From JBHIKY01 sp042139015 (GTDB taxonomy: Bacteria; Bacillota; Bacilli; Bacillales; Marinococcaceae): a stretch of DNA of 64,000 bases. Positions within the stretch are counted from its first letter, which is position 1. Every line of letters begins with the position of its first letter. Below the pieces are notes generated by a model, which saw only the letters and a list, made by a program, of their open reading frames with translations, was not told the DNA's origin and did no database searches. The DNA is taken from the NCBI RefSeq assembly GCF_042139015.1, contig NZ_JBHIKY010000002.1, positions 124,001-188,000 of the forward strand, written 5' to 3'. A program made the position numbers and the translations under genes. Positions 34,634 through 43,710 of the stretch are shown piece by piece.

Positions 34634-35965
34634 TTAAGCAGCATCTTTATCTTTTAATTGCTCGTCTAAGGAAGAAAACATCGAACGATTTCCATAGCTT
34701 GCTTCTTTGTCAGGCAGAACAGCGTGCAGGATAATACCGATTGCAGTCGCCAGCGCCATTCCTGTTATTTCTAAATTTTCGGTTACAGGGATAAATGCTC
34801 CACCTATTCCTGTAACAAGAATGACTGAAGATATGATCAGGTTCCTTTTCACCCCAAAGTCGATTTGATTATCGATCAGCATCCTCATTCCGGAAGAAGC
34901 GATAATCCCGAATAAGAGGATGGAAATTCCCCCCATCACCGCCCCGGGGATGCTTGCAATAACTGCTTCTACTTTGCCGATAAATCCAAATGCGACTGCA
35001 AGGAATGCAGCTCCTCCGACAACGAACACGCTAAAAACCCGGGTGATGGCAAGCACTCCAATATTTTCACCATACGTCGTATTAGGCGGCCCGCCGATAA
35101 AGGATGCAATAATAGTGGCTACGCCGTCTCCTAATATCGAACGGTGCAGGCCTGGTTCCTTCAAGAAATTTTTTCCGGCAACTTTACTGAGCACCATTTG
35201 ATCACCCATATGCTCTGCGAGCGTGACAATCGCGATAGGTGCCATGATTAAAACGATACTCCAGGACCACTGCGGAGTGAACGTAGCAAAAGGTATAACG
35301 AATTCCGGTATATGAAACCATGGCGCTGCAGCAATTTCCCCAAAAGAAATGAGTCCAAGATACGCAGCCGTAATGTAGCCGCCTGCTATTCCAAAAACTA
35401 TCGGTATCAGGTTAAAGAACCCTTTAAAGAAGATGGAAGCCAGAATCGTAATCGCTAATGTCACCAGGGCAACTGAAAAATGTGTCATAGGTTCGATATA
35501 CCTGCCGCTGTCAGAATCATAGTTCATCGCCATTTCAATAGCTGTACCCGCCAGCCCGAGTCCGATTACCATAATGACCGGCCCGACCACAATCGGAGGA
35601 AGAAGATTCATAATCCAGTTTATGCCCGTCCATTTAATGAGAATGGCAGTGATTCCATAGATAATGCCTGCAGTAAAAGACCCGATCATTACTCCTTCCG
35701 GTCCCCCGATCGACATGGCAGCGATCACCGGCATAATAAATGCAAAGGAGGAGCCAAGATACGCCGGGATTTTTCCTTTCGTAATGACAAGGTATGCTAA
35801 TGTGCCGAGCCCGCTCGAAACAAGAGCTACCGCCGGGCTTAATTCAGTGAGTACAGGTACAAGTATCGTCGCACCAAACATAGCAAATAGATGCTGCATG
35901 CTGAGAATGAGCCATTGATTTATTTTTGGAACCTCATGGACATCTAACTTTACATTTCTATCCAT
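34634..35965 (-). CDS. pyrP: Uracil permease PyrP (UraA family)
   Basis: This nucleobase-cation symporter takes up uracil. The 443-residue protein has about 14 hydrophobic segments and NAT/NCS2 family motifs, including FGATILVP, SSFAFIMPV, LAEHMGDQ and GGPPNTTYGENIG. The start at ATG 35963-35965 is chosen for its N-terminus (MDRNVKLDVHEVP) and the G-rich site 8 bases upstream; the frame extends further into the leader. Position between pyrR and pyrB, flanked by attenuators on both sides, is the B. subtilis arrangement. Confidence 0.96.
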   Translation of the reverse strand: MDRNVKLDVHEVPKINQWLILSMQHLFAMFGATILVPVLTELSPAVALVSSGLGTLAYLVITKGKIPAYLGSSFAFIMPVIAAMSIGGPEGVMIGSFTAGIIYGITAILIKWTGINWIMNLLPPIVVGPVIMVIGLGLAGTAIEMAMNYDSDSGRYIEPMTHFSVALVTLAITILASIFFKGFFNLIPIVFGIAGGYITAAYLGLISFGEIAAAPWFHIPEFVIPFATFTPQWSWSIVLIMAPIAIVTLAEHMGDQMVLSKVAGKNFLKEPGLHRSILGDGVATIIASFIGGPPNTTYGENIGVLAITRVFSVFVVGGAAFLAVAFGFIGKVEAVIASIPGAVMGGISILLFGIIASSGMRMLIDNQIDFGVKRNLIISSVILVTGIGGAFIPVTENLEITGMALATAIGIILHAVLPDKEASYGNRSMFSSLDEQLKDKDAA

Positions 35966-35995
35966 CCCTGCCATCCCCCATTGTGATTTATTTAC

Positions 35996-36111
35996 GAAAA
36001 AAAACTCTCTGCCGCAGGGCAAAGAGGTACAAAACGCAGGAAAAAGAATTATTATCTCTTTCCCCGCTTATACCTCTTTCCTGTCTCTCCGGACTGGATT
36101 AAAGAGGCTTA
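35996..36111 (-). promoter_or_regulatory. PyrR-dependent attenuator before pyrP
   Basis: The minus strand shows a PyrR-binding loop (36073-36107; core CAGTCCGGAGAGACAGG) and a downstream terminator CTCTTTGCC/GGCAGAGAG (36005-36026) with eight T (35997-36004). It occupies the whole gap between pyrR and pyrP. The antiterminator would form from the region between them when PyrR is not bound. Confidence 0.9.
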
Positions 36112-36663
36112 CTATGAGGACGCCGCGAAAATACTGACTTCGTCCTTTTTATCAGATTCCTCAAGCTTTACAGCAATAATTTCATCTTTGGATGTCGGGA
36201 TATTTTTTCCTACATAGTCAGGACGGATCGGCAGCTCACGATGCCCCCGGTCAATCAAAACGGCCAGTTGAATATGTGCCGGACGGCCAAGATCCATCAC
36301 CGCATCCATTGCTGCCCTGACTGTACGGCCTGTGTAAAGAACATCGTCAACAAGCACAATCTTTTTATCCTTGACGTCAATCGGAATATCCGTTCCTTTC
36401 AGCTCCGGATCTGCTGCTTCATTCTGAGGTGTTAAATCATCTCGATATAACGTTATATCAATTTCTCCAGCCGGGATTTCCGTTCCTTCGATACGGGCAA
36501 TCTGTTTGACGAGACGTCTCGCTACGTGAACACCACGAGTTTTTATCCCGACGAGCACTATATTTTCGATGCCTTTATTTTTTTCTATAATTTCATGAGA
36601 AACTCTTGTCAGCGCTCTTCTGATCGCCTGCTCATCAAGGAGTACTCTTTCATAGGAATCCAC
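36112..36663 (-). CDS. pyrR: Pyrimidine operon attenuation protein / uracil phosphoribosyltransferase PyrR
   Basis: PyrR binds the pyr mRNA leaders in the presence of UMP and causes termination; it also has uracil phosphoribosyltransferase activity. The 183-residue form begins at GTG 36661-36663, with GGAGG 7 bases upstream, and continues into VLLDEQAIRRALTR, a family hallmark. The PRPP motif VLVDDVLYTGRTV and the loop GKNIPTSK are present. The longer frame upstream runs through the leader terminator and is not coding. It is the first gene of the operon and is itself attenuated. Confidence 0.97.
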   Translation of the reverse strand: MDSYERVLLDEQAIRRALTRVSHEIIEKNKGIENIVLVGIKTRGVHVARRLVKQIARIEGTEIPAGEIDITLYRDDLTPQNEAADPELKGTDIPIDVKDKKIVLVDDVLYTGRTVRAAMDAVMDLGRPAHIQLAVLIDRGHRELPIRPDYVGKNIPTSKDEIIAVKLEESDKKDEVSIFAASS

Positions 36664-36706
36664 AAGCAGCCCTCCATTCCAAAAAAGTGTTTTATATATT
36701 AGCCGT

Positions 36707-36870
36707 AAAAAATCCCCTCGCCCGTATGGGTGAGAGGATGGTCTCGTGTTTTCACAAATCATGACGCCATGCGGAAATTTCCTGCAGGGCAGCCAGAATT
36801 AAGCCACGGTTCCTTCTCAGCCTCACGGGACTGTATTAAAGGTACTCTATTAATAATATTGTTTATCGCT
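36707..36870 (-). promoter_or_regulatory. PyrR-dependent attenuator before pyrR
   Basis: The leader has a classic PyrR-binding loop at 36812-36842 (core CAGTCCCGTGAGGCTGAG) and a terminator made of CCTCTCACCC/GGGCGAGGGG (36713-36738) with six T (36707-36712). This gives autoregulation of PyrR. It is the first of three attenuators in the operon. Confidence 0.92.
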
Positions 36871-36876
36871 TTTCTT

Positions 36877-36905
36877 ATTATGACAAACTTCGCGGAGGCG
36901 GTCAA
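36877..36905 (-). promoter_or_regulatory. SigA promoter of the pyr operon
   Basis: Minus-strand TTGACC (36900-36905) and CATAAT (36877-36882) are 17 bases apart. The -35 overlaps the stop codon of the pseudouridine synthase gene. No other strong promoter is seen until pyrE, so it should drive the whole operon. Confidence 0.8.
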
Positions 36906-37816
36906 GATTTATTTCGAAGATCTCTCAGTACACCAGCCATATCATCCGGAAGCGGAGCATCAAATTCCATAATCGCTTCATTCGCTGGATGGATGAGGCT
37001 CAATTTAAATGCGTGTAAAGCCTGGCCGCTGATTGGAAGGGTATTTTTCCTTCCATATTTAGGGTCTCCTGCTACTGGATGCCCGATGTACTGGAGGTGA
37101 ACACGAATCTGATGAGTTCTCCCTGTTTCCAGCTCGCATTTTAAATAAGTATAATTCTCGAAACGTTCCAACACTGAAAAATGAGTGACAGCAGGTTTGG
37201 CATTTTTATCAGTGACTGTCATTTTCTGACGGTCTTTCGGATCGCGGCCGATCGGAGCATCAATTGTTCCATACTCATGGGGGATATCTCCATGAACGAG
37301 CGCATAATACATACGCTGCATCGATTTATCCTGAAGCTGCTCTGATAATTTCTCATGAGCTTTATTGTGCTTAGCTGCCACAATTAACCCTGAAGTATCT
37401 TTATCGATACGATGAACAATGCCTGGCCTTTTTTCTCCATTGATGCCGGACAGATCATTGCAGTGATACAGCAATGCGTTGACTAATGTGCCGGAAGCAT
37501 GGCCTGGTGCAGGATGGACAACCATACCTCTCGACTTATTAACTACAATAATATCTCTATCTTCATATACAACACTTAACGGTATATTCTCCGGTTCTAT
37601 TTCGGCCTCCTCGGCAGCCTTAGGAATCACGGTTATTGTGTCACCGGTGTTCACTTTATAATTACTTTTTATTTTCGTGCCATTTACCTTTATATACCCT
37701 TCATTTATCCAAGCTTGAATAATAGTGCGGGACCATTCATGTGAAAATTCGGTTAGCAGCTTATCCACTCTTGTGCCGTGATGCTCTTCATTAATGCTCC
37801 AAATGTACTCATTCAT
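36902..37816 (-). CDS. RluA-family 23S rRNA pseudouridine synthase (RluD-like, YlyB)
   Basis: The 304-residue protein has an N-terminal S4 RNA-binding domain (about 15-75) and an RluA catalytic domain with the catalytic Asp in HRIDKDTSGLIV, plus RTHQIRVHL. It modifies uridines in 23S rRNA; the exact site is not readable from sequence. The ATG at 37814-37816 overlaps the lspA stop (ATGA) with GAGG upstream. The position between lspA and pyrR equals that of B. subtilis ylyB. Confidence 0.93.
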   Translation of the reverse strand: MNEYIWSINEEHHGTRVDKLLTEFSHEWSRTIIQAWINEGYIKVNGTKIKSNYKVNTGDTITVIPKAAEEAEIEPENIPLSVVYEDRDIIVVNKSRGMVVHPAPGHASGTLVNALLYHCNDLSGINGEKRPGIVHRIDKDTSGLIVAAKHNKAHEKLSEQLQDKSMQRMYYALVHGDIPHEYGTIDAPIGRDPKDRQKMTVTDKNAKPAVTHFSVLERFENYTYLKCELETGRTHQIRVHLQYIGHPVAGDPKYGRKNTLPISGQALHAFKLSLIHPANEAIMEFDAPLPDDMAGVLRDLRNKS

Positions 37817-38292
37817 GCTATCTTTTTCCTCTTTTCTTTCCATTCGTCCACGAGCATTTTTAGGATCAATCCAATTACACCGATAGTTAATGCTGAATCA
37901 GCGACATTGAAGATCGGAAAATCATACCCGAAAATATACGTGTTCGCAAAGTCTACAACTTCTCCCAGAAAAAGCCGGTCAATAAAATTACCGATCGCTC
38001 CACCGAGTATAAGTGCGAGCGGAATACCAATCAGCCTGCTTTCTTTACCATATTTATGCAGGTGATAAAGGATAGCAATGATAACAACCGTGGTTACGAT
38101 ATAAAACAGCCACATCTGCCCCTGCAGAATGCCAAAGGCTGCTCCTTGATTGCGATGAGAGGTTAAAAAGAAAAAACCAGGGATGATTTCAATGCTTTCT
38201 CCAAGTTCCATATGGCGGACAACGAGCCATTTTGTAAATTGATCAAGTCCAATAATTATTGCTGCCGCTGCATAGTATAAAATAATGATCAT
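37813..38292 (-). CDS. lspA: Lipoprotein signal peptidase (signal peptidase II)
   Basis: LspA cleaves the signal peptide of prolipoproteins after lipidation. The protein has four membrane segments and the two catalytic Asp motifs GGAIGNFIDR and FNVADS. From ATG 38290-38292 it is 159 residues; a GTG three codons upstream is possible but less well placed relative to AGGGTG. The gene ylyA, present between ileS and lspA in B. subtilis, is absent here. Confidence 0.95.
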   Translation of the reverse strand: MIIILYYAAAAIIIGLDQFTKWLVVRHMELGESIEIIPGFFFLTSHRNQGAAFGILQGQMWLFYIVTTVVIIAILYHLHKYGKESRLIGIPLALILGGAIGNFIDRLFLGEVVDFANTYIFGYDFPIFNVADSALTIGVIGLILKMLVDEWKEKRKKIA

Positions 38293-38399
38293 ATCCCGCA
38301 CCCTAATTTCTGCCTCATCATCCGATAAAACGGCTTTTGGCTTTTCTCATACTTTATGCATTTTAGCATATCATACCGGAGCTGGTAAATATAAAGAAA

Positions 38400-38423
38400 A
38401 AGAACAGGATTTCTCCTGTTCTT
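38400..38423 (-). terminator. Terminator of ileS
   Basis: AAGAACAGGA pairs perfectly with TCCTGTTCTT around a four-base loop, followed on the minus strand by TTTTCTTTAT. It lies 16 bases behind the ileS stop. Confidence 0.9.
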
Positions 38424-38439
38424 TCCCTTCCGTCCAGCG

Positions 38440-41208
38440 TTATACACTGCTGTAGTGGTCATTTACAATTGTGGCACATTTTTGACAAAGTCCCGGATGC
38501 TTTTTATCTCTGCCAACAGTAGTTGAAACTGTCCAGCAGCGCTCGCATGTTTCCCCCTCCGCTGCAGCCACTTCAATAGCGACCTGCTGATACTCTTCTG
38601 CATCCGCAGGTGCTTCGCTTTTATCTCCACCAATAGCGGCGGAAGAAACGATGAAAAGCTTTGATAAATCACCTGCGTTTTCAAGAAGTTCCTTTAATTC
38701 CTTTTCAGGATAAAGGGTAATGGCTGCCGTTAAAGATTTGCCGATAAGTTTTTCATTTCTGGCATTTTCGAGGGATTTCAGTACATCATCTCTTGCTTCC
38801 ATGATTCTATCCCATTTGCTGCGCAGGGCGTCCGCCTTTTCGAGCGCCTCTTCCTCCGGCATGTCAGAAAGCTGTACACTTTCCTCGTCTCTGCCAGGGA
38901 TAAACTCCCACACCTCGTCTGCTGTATGGGGAATAATAGGTGCTGAAAGCTGAACGAGCGATACAAGAGTTTCATAAAGCACTGTCTGAATGGATCGACG
39001 GCTCTTTGAATCCGGAGCATCGATGTAAAGAGTGTCCTTTGCAATGTCCATGTAAAAAGAGCTTAATTCAATCGTACAAAAATTATGCAGCGCATGGTAC
39101 ACTCCTGCGAATTGAAAATCATCATATCCCTTTTTCGCTTTTTTTATAACATCCTGAAGCTTCACAAGCATATATCGGTCAAGCTCTGAGAGCTCATCAA
39201 ATGCTACACTGTTCGTGTTTGGTTCAAAATCGTGAAGATTTCCGAGCATGAAACGAAATGTATTTCTGATTTTTCGGTAGGATTCAGCTACCTGTTTTAA
39301 TATATCATCAGAAATTCGGACATCAGCCTGATAATCTACTGAAGATACCCACAGCCTTAGAATGTCGGCTCCCAGCTGTTTCATTACTTTATTTGGAACA
39401 ATCACATTGCCAAGGGATTTACTCATTTTCCGGCCGTTGCCGTCAAGTGCAAAGCCATGGCTGACAATCGTTTTAAAAGGCGCTTGGCCCGCCACTGCTA
39501 CACTTGTAGATAAAGATGAATTAAACCAGCCCCGGTATTGGTCCGAACCTTCGAGATATACATCGGCAGGGCGCTGCAGCTCCTCCCGTTCTTCGAGAAC
39601 CGACTGGTGGGAAGAACCGCTGTCAAACCAAACGTCCATAATATCCATTTCTCTTGAGAATTCTCCATTGGGACTATGCTCGGATTCGTAACCATCCGGA
39701 AGCAGCTGCTTCGTCTCCCACTCAAACCAGATATTAGAGCCGTGTTTCCTAAAAAGGTCCGATACATGGCTGATCGTTTCATCTGTAATAATTTCGGCCC
39801 CGTCTTCTCCATAGAAAATTGGAATTGGTACACCCCATGCACGCTGTCGCGAAATACACCAGTCTCCGCGGTCACGCACCATATTATAAAGTCTAGTTTC
39901 TCCCCATTCCGGCACCCAATTTACACTGTTAACTGCATCAAGAAGCTCATTTCGAAAGTCTTTGATTGAGGCAAACCATTGAGCTGTCGCGCGGAAAATA
40001 ACCGGTTTTTTTGTGCGCCAATCGTGCGGATACGAGTGCGTAATAAAGCTGAGTTTTAATAGAGCATCAAGCTCATCCAGCTTTTGTGAAATCGGTTTGT
40101 TTGCCTCATCATAGAACAGCCCTTCAAAACCCGGTGCTTCTTCCGTGAAATAACCTTTATCGTCAACAGGGCAGAGAGTCTCCAAACCATATTTCTGACC
40201 GACCACATAGTCATCTTCCCCGTGTCCAGGGGCTGTGTGTACACAACCGGTTCCAGCATCAAGTGTTACGTGATCTCCAAGAATAACAAGAGTATCACGC
40301 CCGTAAATAGGGTGCATCGTCATTACGTGTTCGAGGTCTCCACCCTTCATGGTGCGCACAACTTCCACATTATCCCATTCGAGTTCCCTGCCAAGCTCCT
40401 CAAGCAGTCCTTCTGCAACGATATATTTTCCGCTCTCCGTCTTCACGACGGCATATGTTAACTCAGGGTGGACAGTAATACCTAAATTCGCCGGGATTGT
40501 CCAGGGCGTTGTCGTCCAGATAATGAATTTTTCATCCCCGTCGAGAACATTTTTGCCGTCTTTTACATCAAAGGTTACATAAATTGACGGTGAGCGTTTG
40601 TCATGATACTCTATTTCAGCTTCTGCAAGAGCCGATTCAGAGGAAGGGGACCAGTAAACCGGCTTTTTCCCTTTATATATATAACCTTTCTTTGCCATAT
40701 CACCGAACACTTTAATCTGCTCTGCTTCGTATTCATTTGTAAGAGTGATATATGGATTATCCCAATCGCCGCGTACTCCAAGGCGTTTAAACTGATCGCG
40801 CTGACGATCAACCTGTTCGAGAGCATAATTTTCACATGCCTGACGAAATTCAGCGATCGTCATTTTCTTTCGGTCAACTTTCTTATTTTTCGTCAGTGCT
40901 GTCTCAATAGGCAGACCGTGAGTATCCCAGCCTGGAACATATGGGGCATGATATCCATTCATTGATTTATATCTCACAATAAAATCCTTCAGCACTTTAT
41001 TCAGAGCATGCCCCATATGAATGTCCCCATTCGCATAAGGCGGTCCGTCATGGAGAATAAAGAGAGGACGTCCTTTTGTCCGTTCCTGAACTTTTTGATA
41101 AATATTTTCCTTCTCCCATTGCTGCTGCTTTTCCGGCTCCCGATTCGGAAGATTTCCGCGCATCGGAAATTCGGTTTTTGGCATTAATAATGTTTCTTTG
41201 TAGCTCAT
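38440..41208 (-). CDS. ileS: Isoleucyl-tRNA synthetase
   Basis: IleS charges tRNA-Ile and edits misactivated valine. The 922-residue class I enzyme has the HIGH-type motif GDIHMGHA, the KMSKS motif in GRKMSKSLGN, the central editing (CP1) domain with TTTPWTIPANLG, and C-terminal zinc cysteines CERCW and CQKC. GGAGGAAG lies ahead of the ATG at 41206-41208. It is preceded by a T-box leader and followed by a strong terminator, so it is a single-gene unit. It is the short bacterial type, related to B. subtilis IleS. Confidence 0.98.
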   Translation of the reverse strand: MSYKETLLMPKTEFPMRGNLPNREPEKQQQWEKENIYQKVQERTKGRPLFILHDGPPYANGDIHMGHALNKVLKDFIVRYKSMNGYHAPYVPGWDTHGLPIETALTKNKKVDRKKMTIAEFRQACENYALEQVDRQRDQFKRLGVRGDWDNPYITLTNEYEAEQIKVFGDMAKKGYIYKGKKPVYWSPSSESALAEAEIEYHDKRSPSIYVTFDVKDGKNVLDGDEKFIIWTTTPWTIPANLGITVHPELTYAVVKTESGKYIVAEGLLEELGRELEWDNVEVVRTMKGGDLEHVMTMHPIYGRDTLVILGDHVTLDAGTGCVHTAPGHGEDDYVVGQKYGLETLCPVDDKGYFTEEAPGFEGLFYDEANKPISQKLDELDALLKLSFITHSYPHDWRTKKPVIFRATAQWFASIKDFRNELLDAVNSVNWVPEWGETRLYNMVRDRGDWCISRQRAWGVPIPIFYGEDGAEIITDETISHVSDLFRKHGSNIWFEWETKQLLPDGYESEHSPNGEFSREMDIMDVWFDSGSSHQSVLEEREELQRPADVYLEGSDQYRGWFNSSLSTSVAVAGQAPFKTIVSHGFALDGNGRKMSKSLGNVIVPNKVMKQLGADILRLWVSSVDYQADVRISDDILKQVAESYRKIRNTFRFMLGNLHDFEPNTNSVAFDELSELDRYMLVKLQDVIKKAKKGYDDFQFAGVYHALHNFCTIELSSFYMDIAKDTLYIDAPDSKSRRSIQTVLYETLVSLVQLSAPIIPHTADEVWEFIPGRDEESVQLSDMPEEEALEKADALRSKWDRIMEARDDVLKSLENARNEKLIGKSLTAAITLYPEKELKELLENAGDLSKLFIVSSAAIGGDKSEAPADAEEYQQVAIEVAAAEGETCERCWTVSTTVGRDKKHPGLCQKCATIVNDHYSSV

Positions 41209-41321
41209 ACTTCTTCCTCCTTCTTTCCTTGGAAAGGTTCTCTATATGTTACGTCTAAATTTCCAGGCTTCTTTGCCCCATCAATTGAAACGTATACGAA
41301 TCAAATGTTTACGCCAATGCA

Positions 41322-41580
41322 CAAAAAAACTTCTCATCCCCAAAAAGGGACGAGAAGGTCTCGCGGTACCACCCTGGTTGCACGTGCTTTTCCGCACATG
41401 CCACTTTCATCTGATAACGGCAGAAACCGCCTGTATCTACTTTTGTTCGATACAAGAACTCCAGGGTGATGAACTCTCTTTCGTTATTACCGTGCTTGCA
41501 CCATTTCACGGCTCGCTGTAAATAGTGAATAAAGAGACGCGTCCCGTTCTTCGTCAATTAACCATATTTAGTGTGATGAA
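41322..41580 (-). promoter_or_regulatory. T-box riboswitch upstream of ileS
   Basis: The leader contains the conserved T-box AGGGTGGTACCGCG (41362-41375, minus strand) followed by a terminator (GAGAAGG side at 41347-41357, pairing with 41330-41340, then seven T). The T-box can pair into an antiterminator that binds the CCA end of uncharged tRNA. Stem I lies between about 41400 and 41550. An ATC at 41468-41470 is a plausible isoleucine specifier codon, but I could not fix its loop with certainty. Confidence 0.93.
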
Positions 41581-41610
41581 ATTATAGAACAATTCTGCTG
41601 GATTAGTCAA
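41581..41610 (-). promoter_or_regulatory. SigA promoter of ileS
   Basis: Minus-strand TTGACT (41605-41610) and consensus TATAAT (41581-41586) are 18 bases apart. The -35 begins right at the end of divIVA. Transcription would start about 7 bases downstream and run through the T-box leader. Confidence 0.85.
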
Positions 41611-42127
41611 CTTTTTTCTGGCTGCCCGCATAGAGGCTCTGCTTCTCCTCTTCCTTTTCCGTACCAAGCGCGGCAACTTCATCCCAGTCATCATTATGTA
41701 GCATTTCCATCTGAGCTTCTATCAACATCTTAAAACGCATTCTGTAGACGGATGCCTGCTTTTTCAATTCCTCTATTTCAAGTTCAATTTTTCTGGATTT
41801 ATTCAAGGCATCGTTGATAATTCGGTCAGCATTCTTCTCTGCTTCTTTCACGATCAGCTGAGATTCCTTTTTAGAGCTTCTGCGCACCTCTTCTGCGGAT
41901 TCCTGGGCAACAAGAATAGATTTATTCAGTGTCTGTTCAATATTAGAAAAATGCTCCAGCCTCTCTTCTAATTCATTTACCTTTGTAAACAATTCATTCT
42001 TCTCTTGAATGACATTTTCAAAATCTTTAATAACCTGATCAAGAAATTCGTTTACTTCATCTTCATCATAGCCACGAAAGCCACGGGTAAACTCTTTATT
42101 GTGGATATCTAATGGGGTTAAAGGCAA
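41603..42127 (-). CDS. divIVA: Cell division and polarity protein DivIVA
   Basis: DivIVA recognises negatively curved membrane at septa and poles and recruits MinJ, RacA and other partners. The 174-residue product starts MPLTPLDIHNKEFTRGFRGYD with the membrane-binding N-terminus (conserved Phe-Arg), then long coiled coils (about 30-65 and 80-150) and an acidic tail. The start codon is TTG (42125-42127), 9 bases after GGAGGTG. It ends the ylm-sepF cluster in the normal order and overlaps the ileS promoter. Confidence 0.96.
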   Translation of the reverse strand: MPLTPLDIHNKEFTRGFRGYDEDEVNEFLDQVIKDFENVIQEKNELFTKVNELEERLEHFSNIEQTLNKSILVAQESAEEVRRSSKKESQLIVKEAEKNADRIINDALNKSRKIELEIEELKKQASVYRMRFKMLIEAQMEMLHNDDWDEVAALGTEKEEEKQSLYAGSQKKVD

Positions 42128-42199
42128 AAAAATGCACCTCCGTATTTTTAATCAATTTTCACTTAACGATACTCTTTCGACAAATTCAGGAAAAGTCCT

Positions 42200-42976
42200 T
42201 CAATTCTCTTTTTTTCCGTAGATGATTTTTAATCGGTCTTTTTTTGTTCTGCCTGCTTCATCTAGCAGTTTCCGGCGTCCTAGTCCACGTACGGATATAT
42301 AATCCCCGGGCTGTAGCGAGTAGGAGGGCTGCTCGACCGTCCGCCAGTTCACCTTAACTCTGCCTTTATCTATGAATGGCACAGTTTTACTGCGGGAAAG
42401 CCGGAACATTTCTGCTAATAGAACATCCAGGCGTAGTGAGGAAACGGTGGCGTGAACCTCCTGCCAGTCCTCCCCCTGTTCGAGCAGGGAGTCCGCATCG
42501 ATGGGTTCTAGAGTGACTGACGCACTGCCGACTTTTTTCAAGTTCATTTCGATATAAAGGGATACATCCTTACATGCTGCGAATTGAAAAAAACCGTTCC
42601 CTTCCACGATATCTCCGTATTTGCCTCGTTTCAGCCCAAGTCCGACCAGCGCTCCGAGAATATCACGGTGGCTGAGTGTTACGAACTTTGAAGGATATTG
42701 AAGCTGAAAGTACGATAACTCAAAATCTTGTCTCTCAGGTGTTTCGTAAAACGGATACAGCAACGCTCTTTTTCTTTCACTGTATTTCATACCCCCATCA
42801 AAAGCGAAGTGTACTGTTTCATCTTTTCCGATAACAGAAGCAGCAATATCCTGCTGTCTGGGGTCAAGAAAATCTGTTAATTTTCTCTCATATCCGGTCT
42901 CCACTGATTCTTTCCAGCCCAAAACCTGTTCTACAAACGTCTGTTCATCTTCGCGGTAATGTTCAAATAGGTTCAT
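42200..42976 (-). CDS. ylmH: S4-domain RNA-binding protein YlmH
   Basis: YlmH carries a C-terminal S4 domain (about residues 183-245; LRLDVLLAEMFRLSR) and binds 50S ribosomes with stalled peptidyl-tRNA; it was recently shown in B. subtilis to act in the same quality-control pathway as RqcH and RqcP. The 258-residue length fits. It starts 3 bases after the ylmG stop with only a weak ribosome site, so it is probably translated by coupling. It lies in the division cluster as in B. subtilis. Confidence 0.93.
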   Translation of the reverse strand: MNLFEHYREDEQTFVEQVLGWKESVETGYERKLTDFLDPRQQDIAASVIGKDETVHFAFDGGMKYSERKRALLYPFYETPERQDFELSYFQLQYPSKFVTLSHRDILGALVGLGLKRGKYGDIVEGNGFFQFAACKDVSLYIEMNLKKVGSASVTLEPIDADSLLEQGEDWQEVHATVSSLRLDVLLAEMFRLSRSKTVPFIDKGRVKVNWRTVEQPSYSLQPGDYISVRGLGRRKLLDEAGRTKKDRLKIIYGKKEN

Positions 42977-42979
42977 ATC

Positions 42980-43234
42980 TTAGAAGAAAAGTGCCATGAC
43001 GCCGTAACGGGCAAAATGGAGAGTAATTATTGCGACAATCGGTGATATATCAATCATTCCGAGAGGAGGAATGATTTTTCGGAATGGTTCTAGATACGGT
43101 TCTACTATTCTTGCAAGCATTTGGCCGAACGAAGATTCTCTGGCGTTCGGGAACCAGGAAAGCAAAATATAAATCAGAATTGCATACGAATATATCTGCA
43201 TAATCGTAAGCAGCACGTTTCCAATCATGGCCAT
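42980..43234 (-). CDS. ylmG: YggT family membrane protein YlmG
   Basis: This 84-residue protein has two membrane segments separated by a short loop with ILLSWFPNARESSF and VEPYLEPFRKIIPP, which are YggT family signatures. The family is associated with division and chromosome or osmotic homeostasis, but its molecular activity is not known. It sits between sepF and ylmH. AGGAG lies 10 bases before the ATG at 43232-43234; a second ATG two codons later is also possible. Confidence 0.93.
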   Translation of the reverse strand: MAMIGNVLLTIMQIYSYAILIYILLSWFPNARESSFGQMLARIVEPYLEPFRKIIPPLGMIDISPIVAIITLHFARYGVMALFF

Positions 43235-43257
43235 GCAGCATCTTCTCCTTTAAAATG

Positions 43258-43674
43258 TCAATCGTACGAATTATATAGGATTTCTGAAATCGTGCCGGAG
43301 ACGTCAATATTATCAGGGGTACATAGGAAGATATCCACTCCGACTTTTTGAATATCTCCACCGATAGCGTAAACTGTTCCGCTTAAAAAATCAACGATTC
43401 GCTTCGCCTGCTCCTTTTGTATCCGCTGCAGGTTAATAATAACTGCTTTACGATTTTTCAAATGGTCGGCAATGTCCTGAGCTTCTTCATAATTTCTTGG
43501 TTCTAGCAGTATCACCTTGGAGGACTGCTGCACACTTTGCAGGCTGACAACGTTTTTACCCGACGAAGGTTTGGAATCCTCCTGATAAAAGGTATCATCT
43601 CTTACTTCCATTTCCTGTTCCACTACATCATCGTCGAGTTCGAAAAAACGTTTAAATTTAGATTTAATAGTCAT
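43258..43674 (-). CDS. sepF: Cell division protein SepF
   Basis: SepF anchors and bundles FtsZ at the septum through an N-terminal amphipathic helix (MTIKSKFKRFFEL) and a C-terminal FtsZ-binding, ring-forming domain (about 50-135; VILLEPRNYEEAQDIADHL and GTVYAIGGDIQKVG). The 138-residue length fits. AGGAGGGA precedes the ATG. The gene is in the usual ylmE-sepF-ylmG order. Confidence 0.96.
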   Translation of the reverse strand: MTIKSKFKRFFELDDDVVEQEMEVRDDTFYQEDSKPSSGKNVVSLQSVQQSSKVILLEPRNYEEAQDIADHLKNRKAVIINLQRIQKEQAKRIVDFLSGTVYAIGGDIQKVGVDIFLCTPDNIDVSGTISEILYNSYD

Positions 43675-43710
43675 TTTCGTTCCCTCCTTTGAAGGTCCAG
43701 TAATCTTCGG

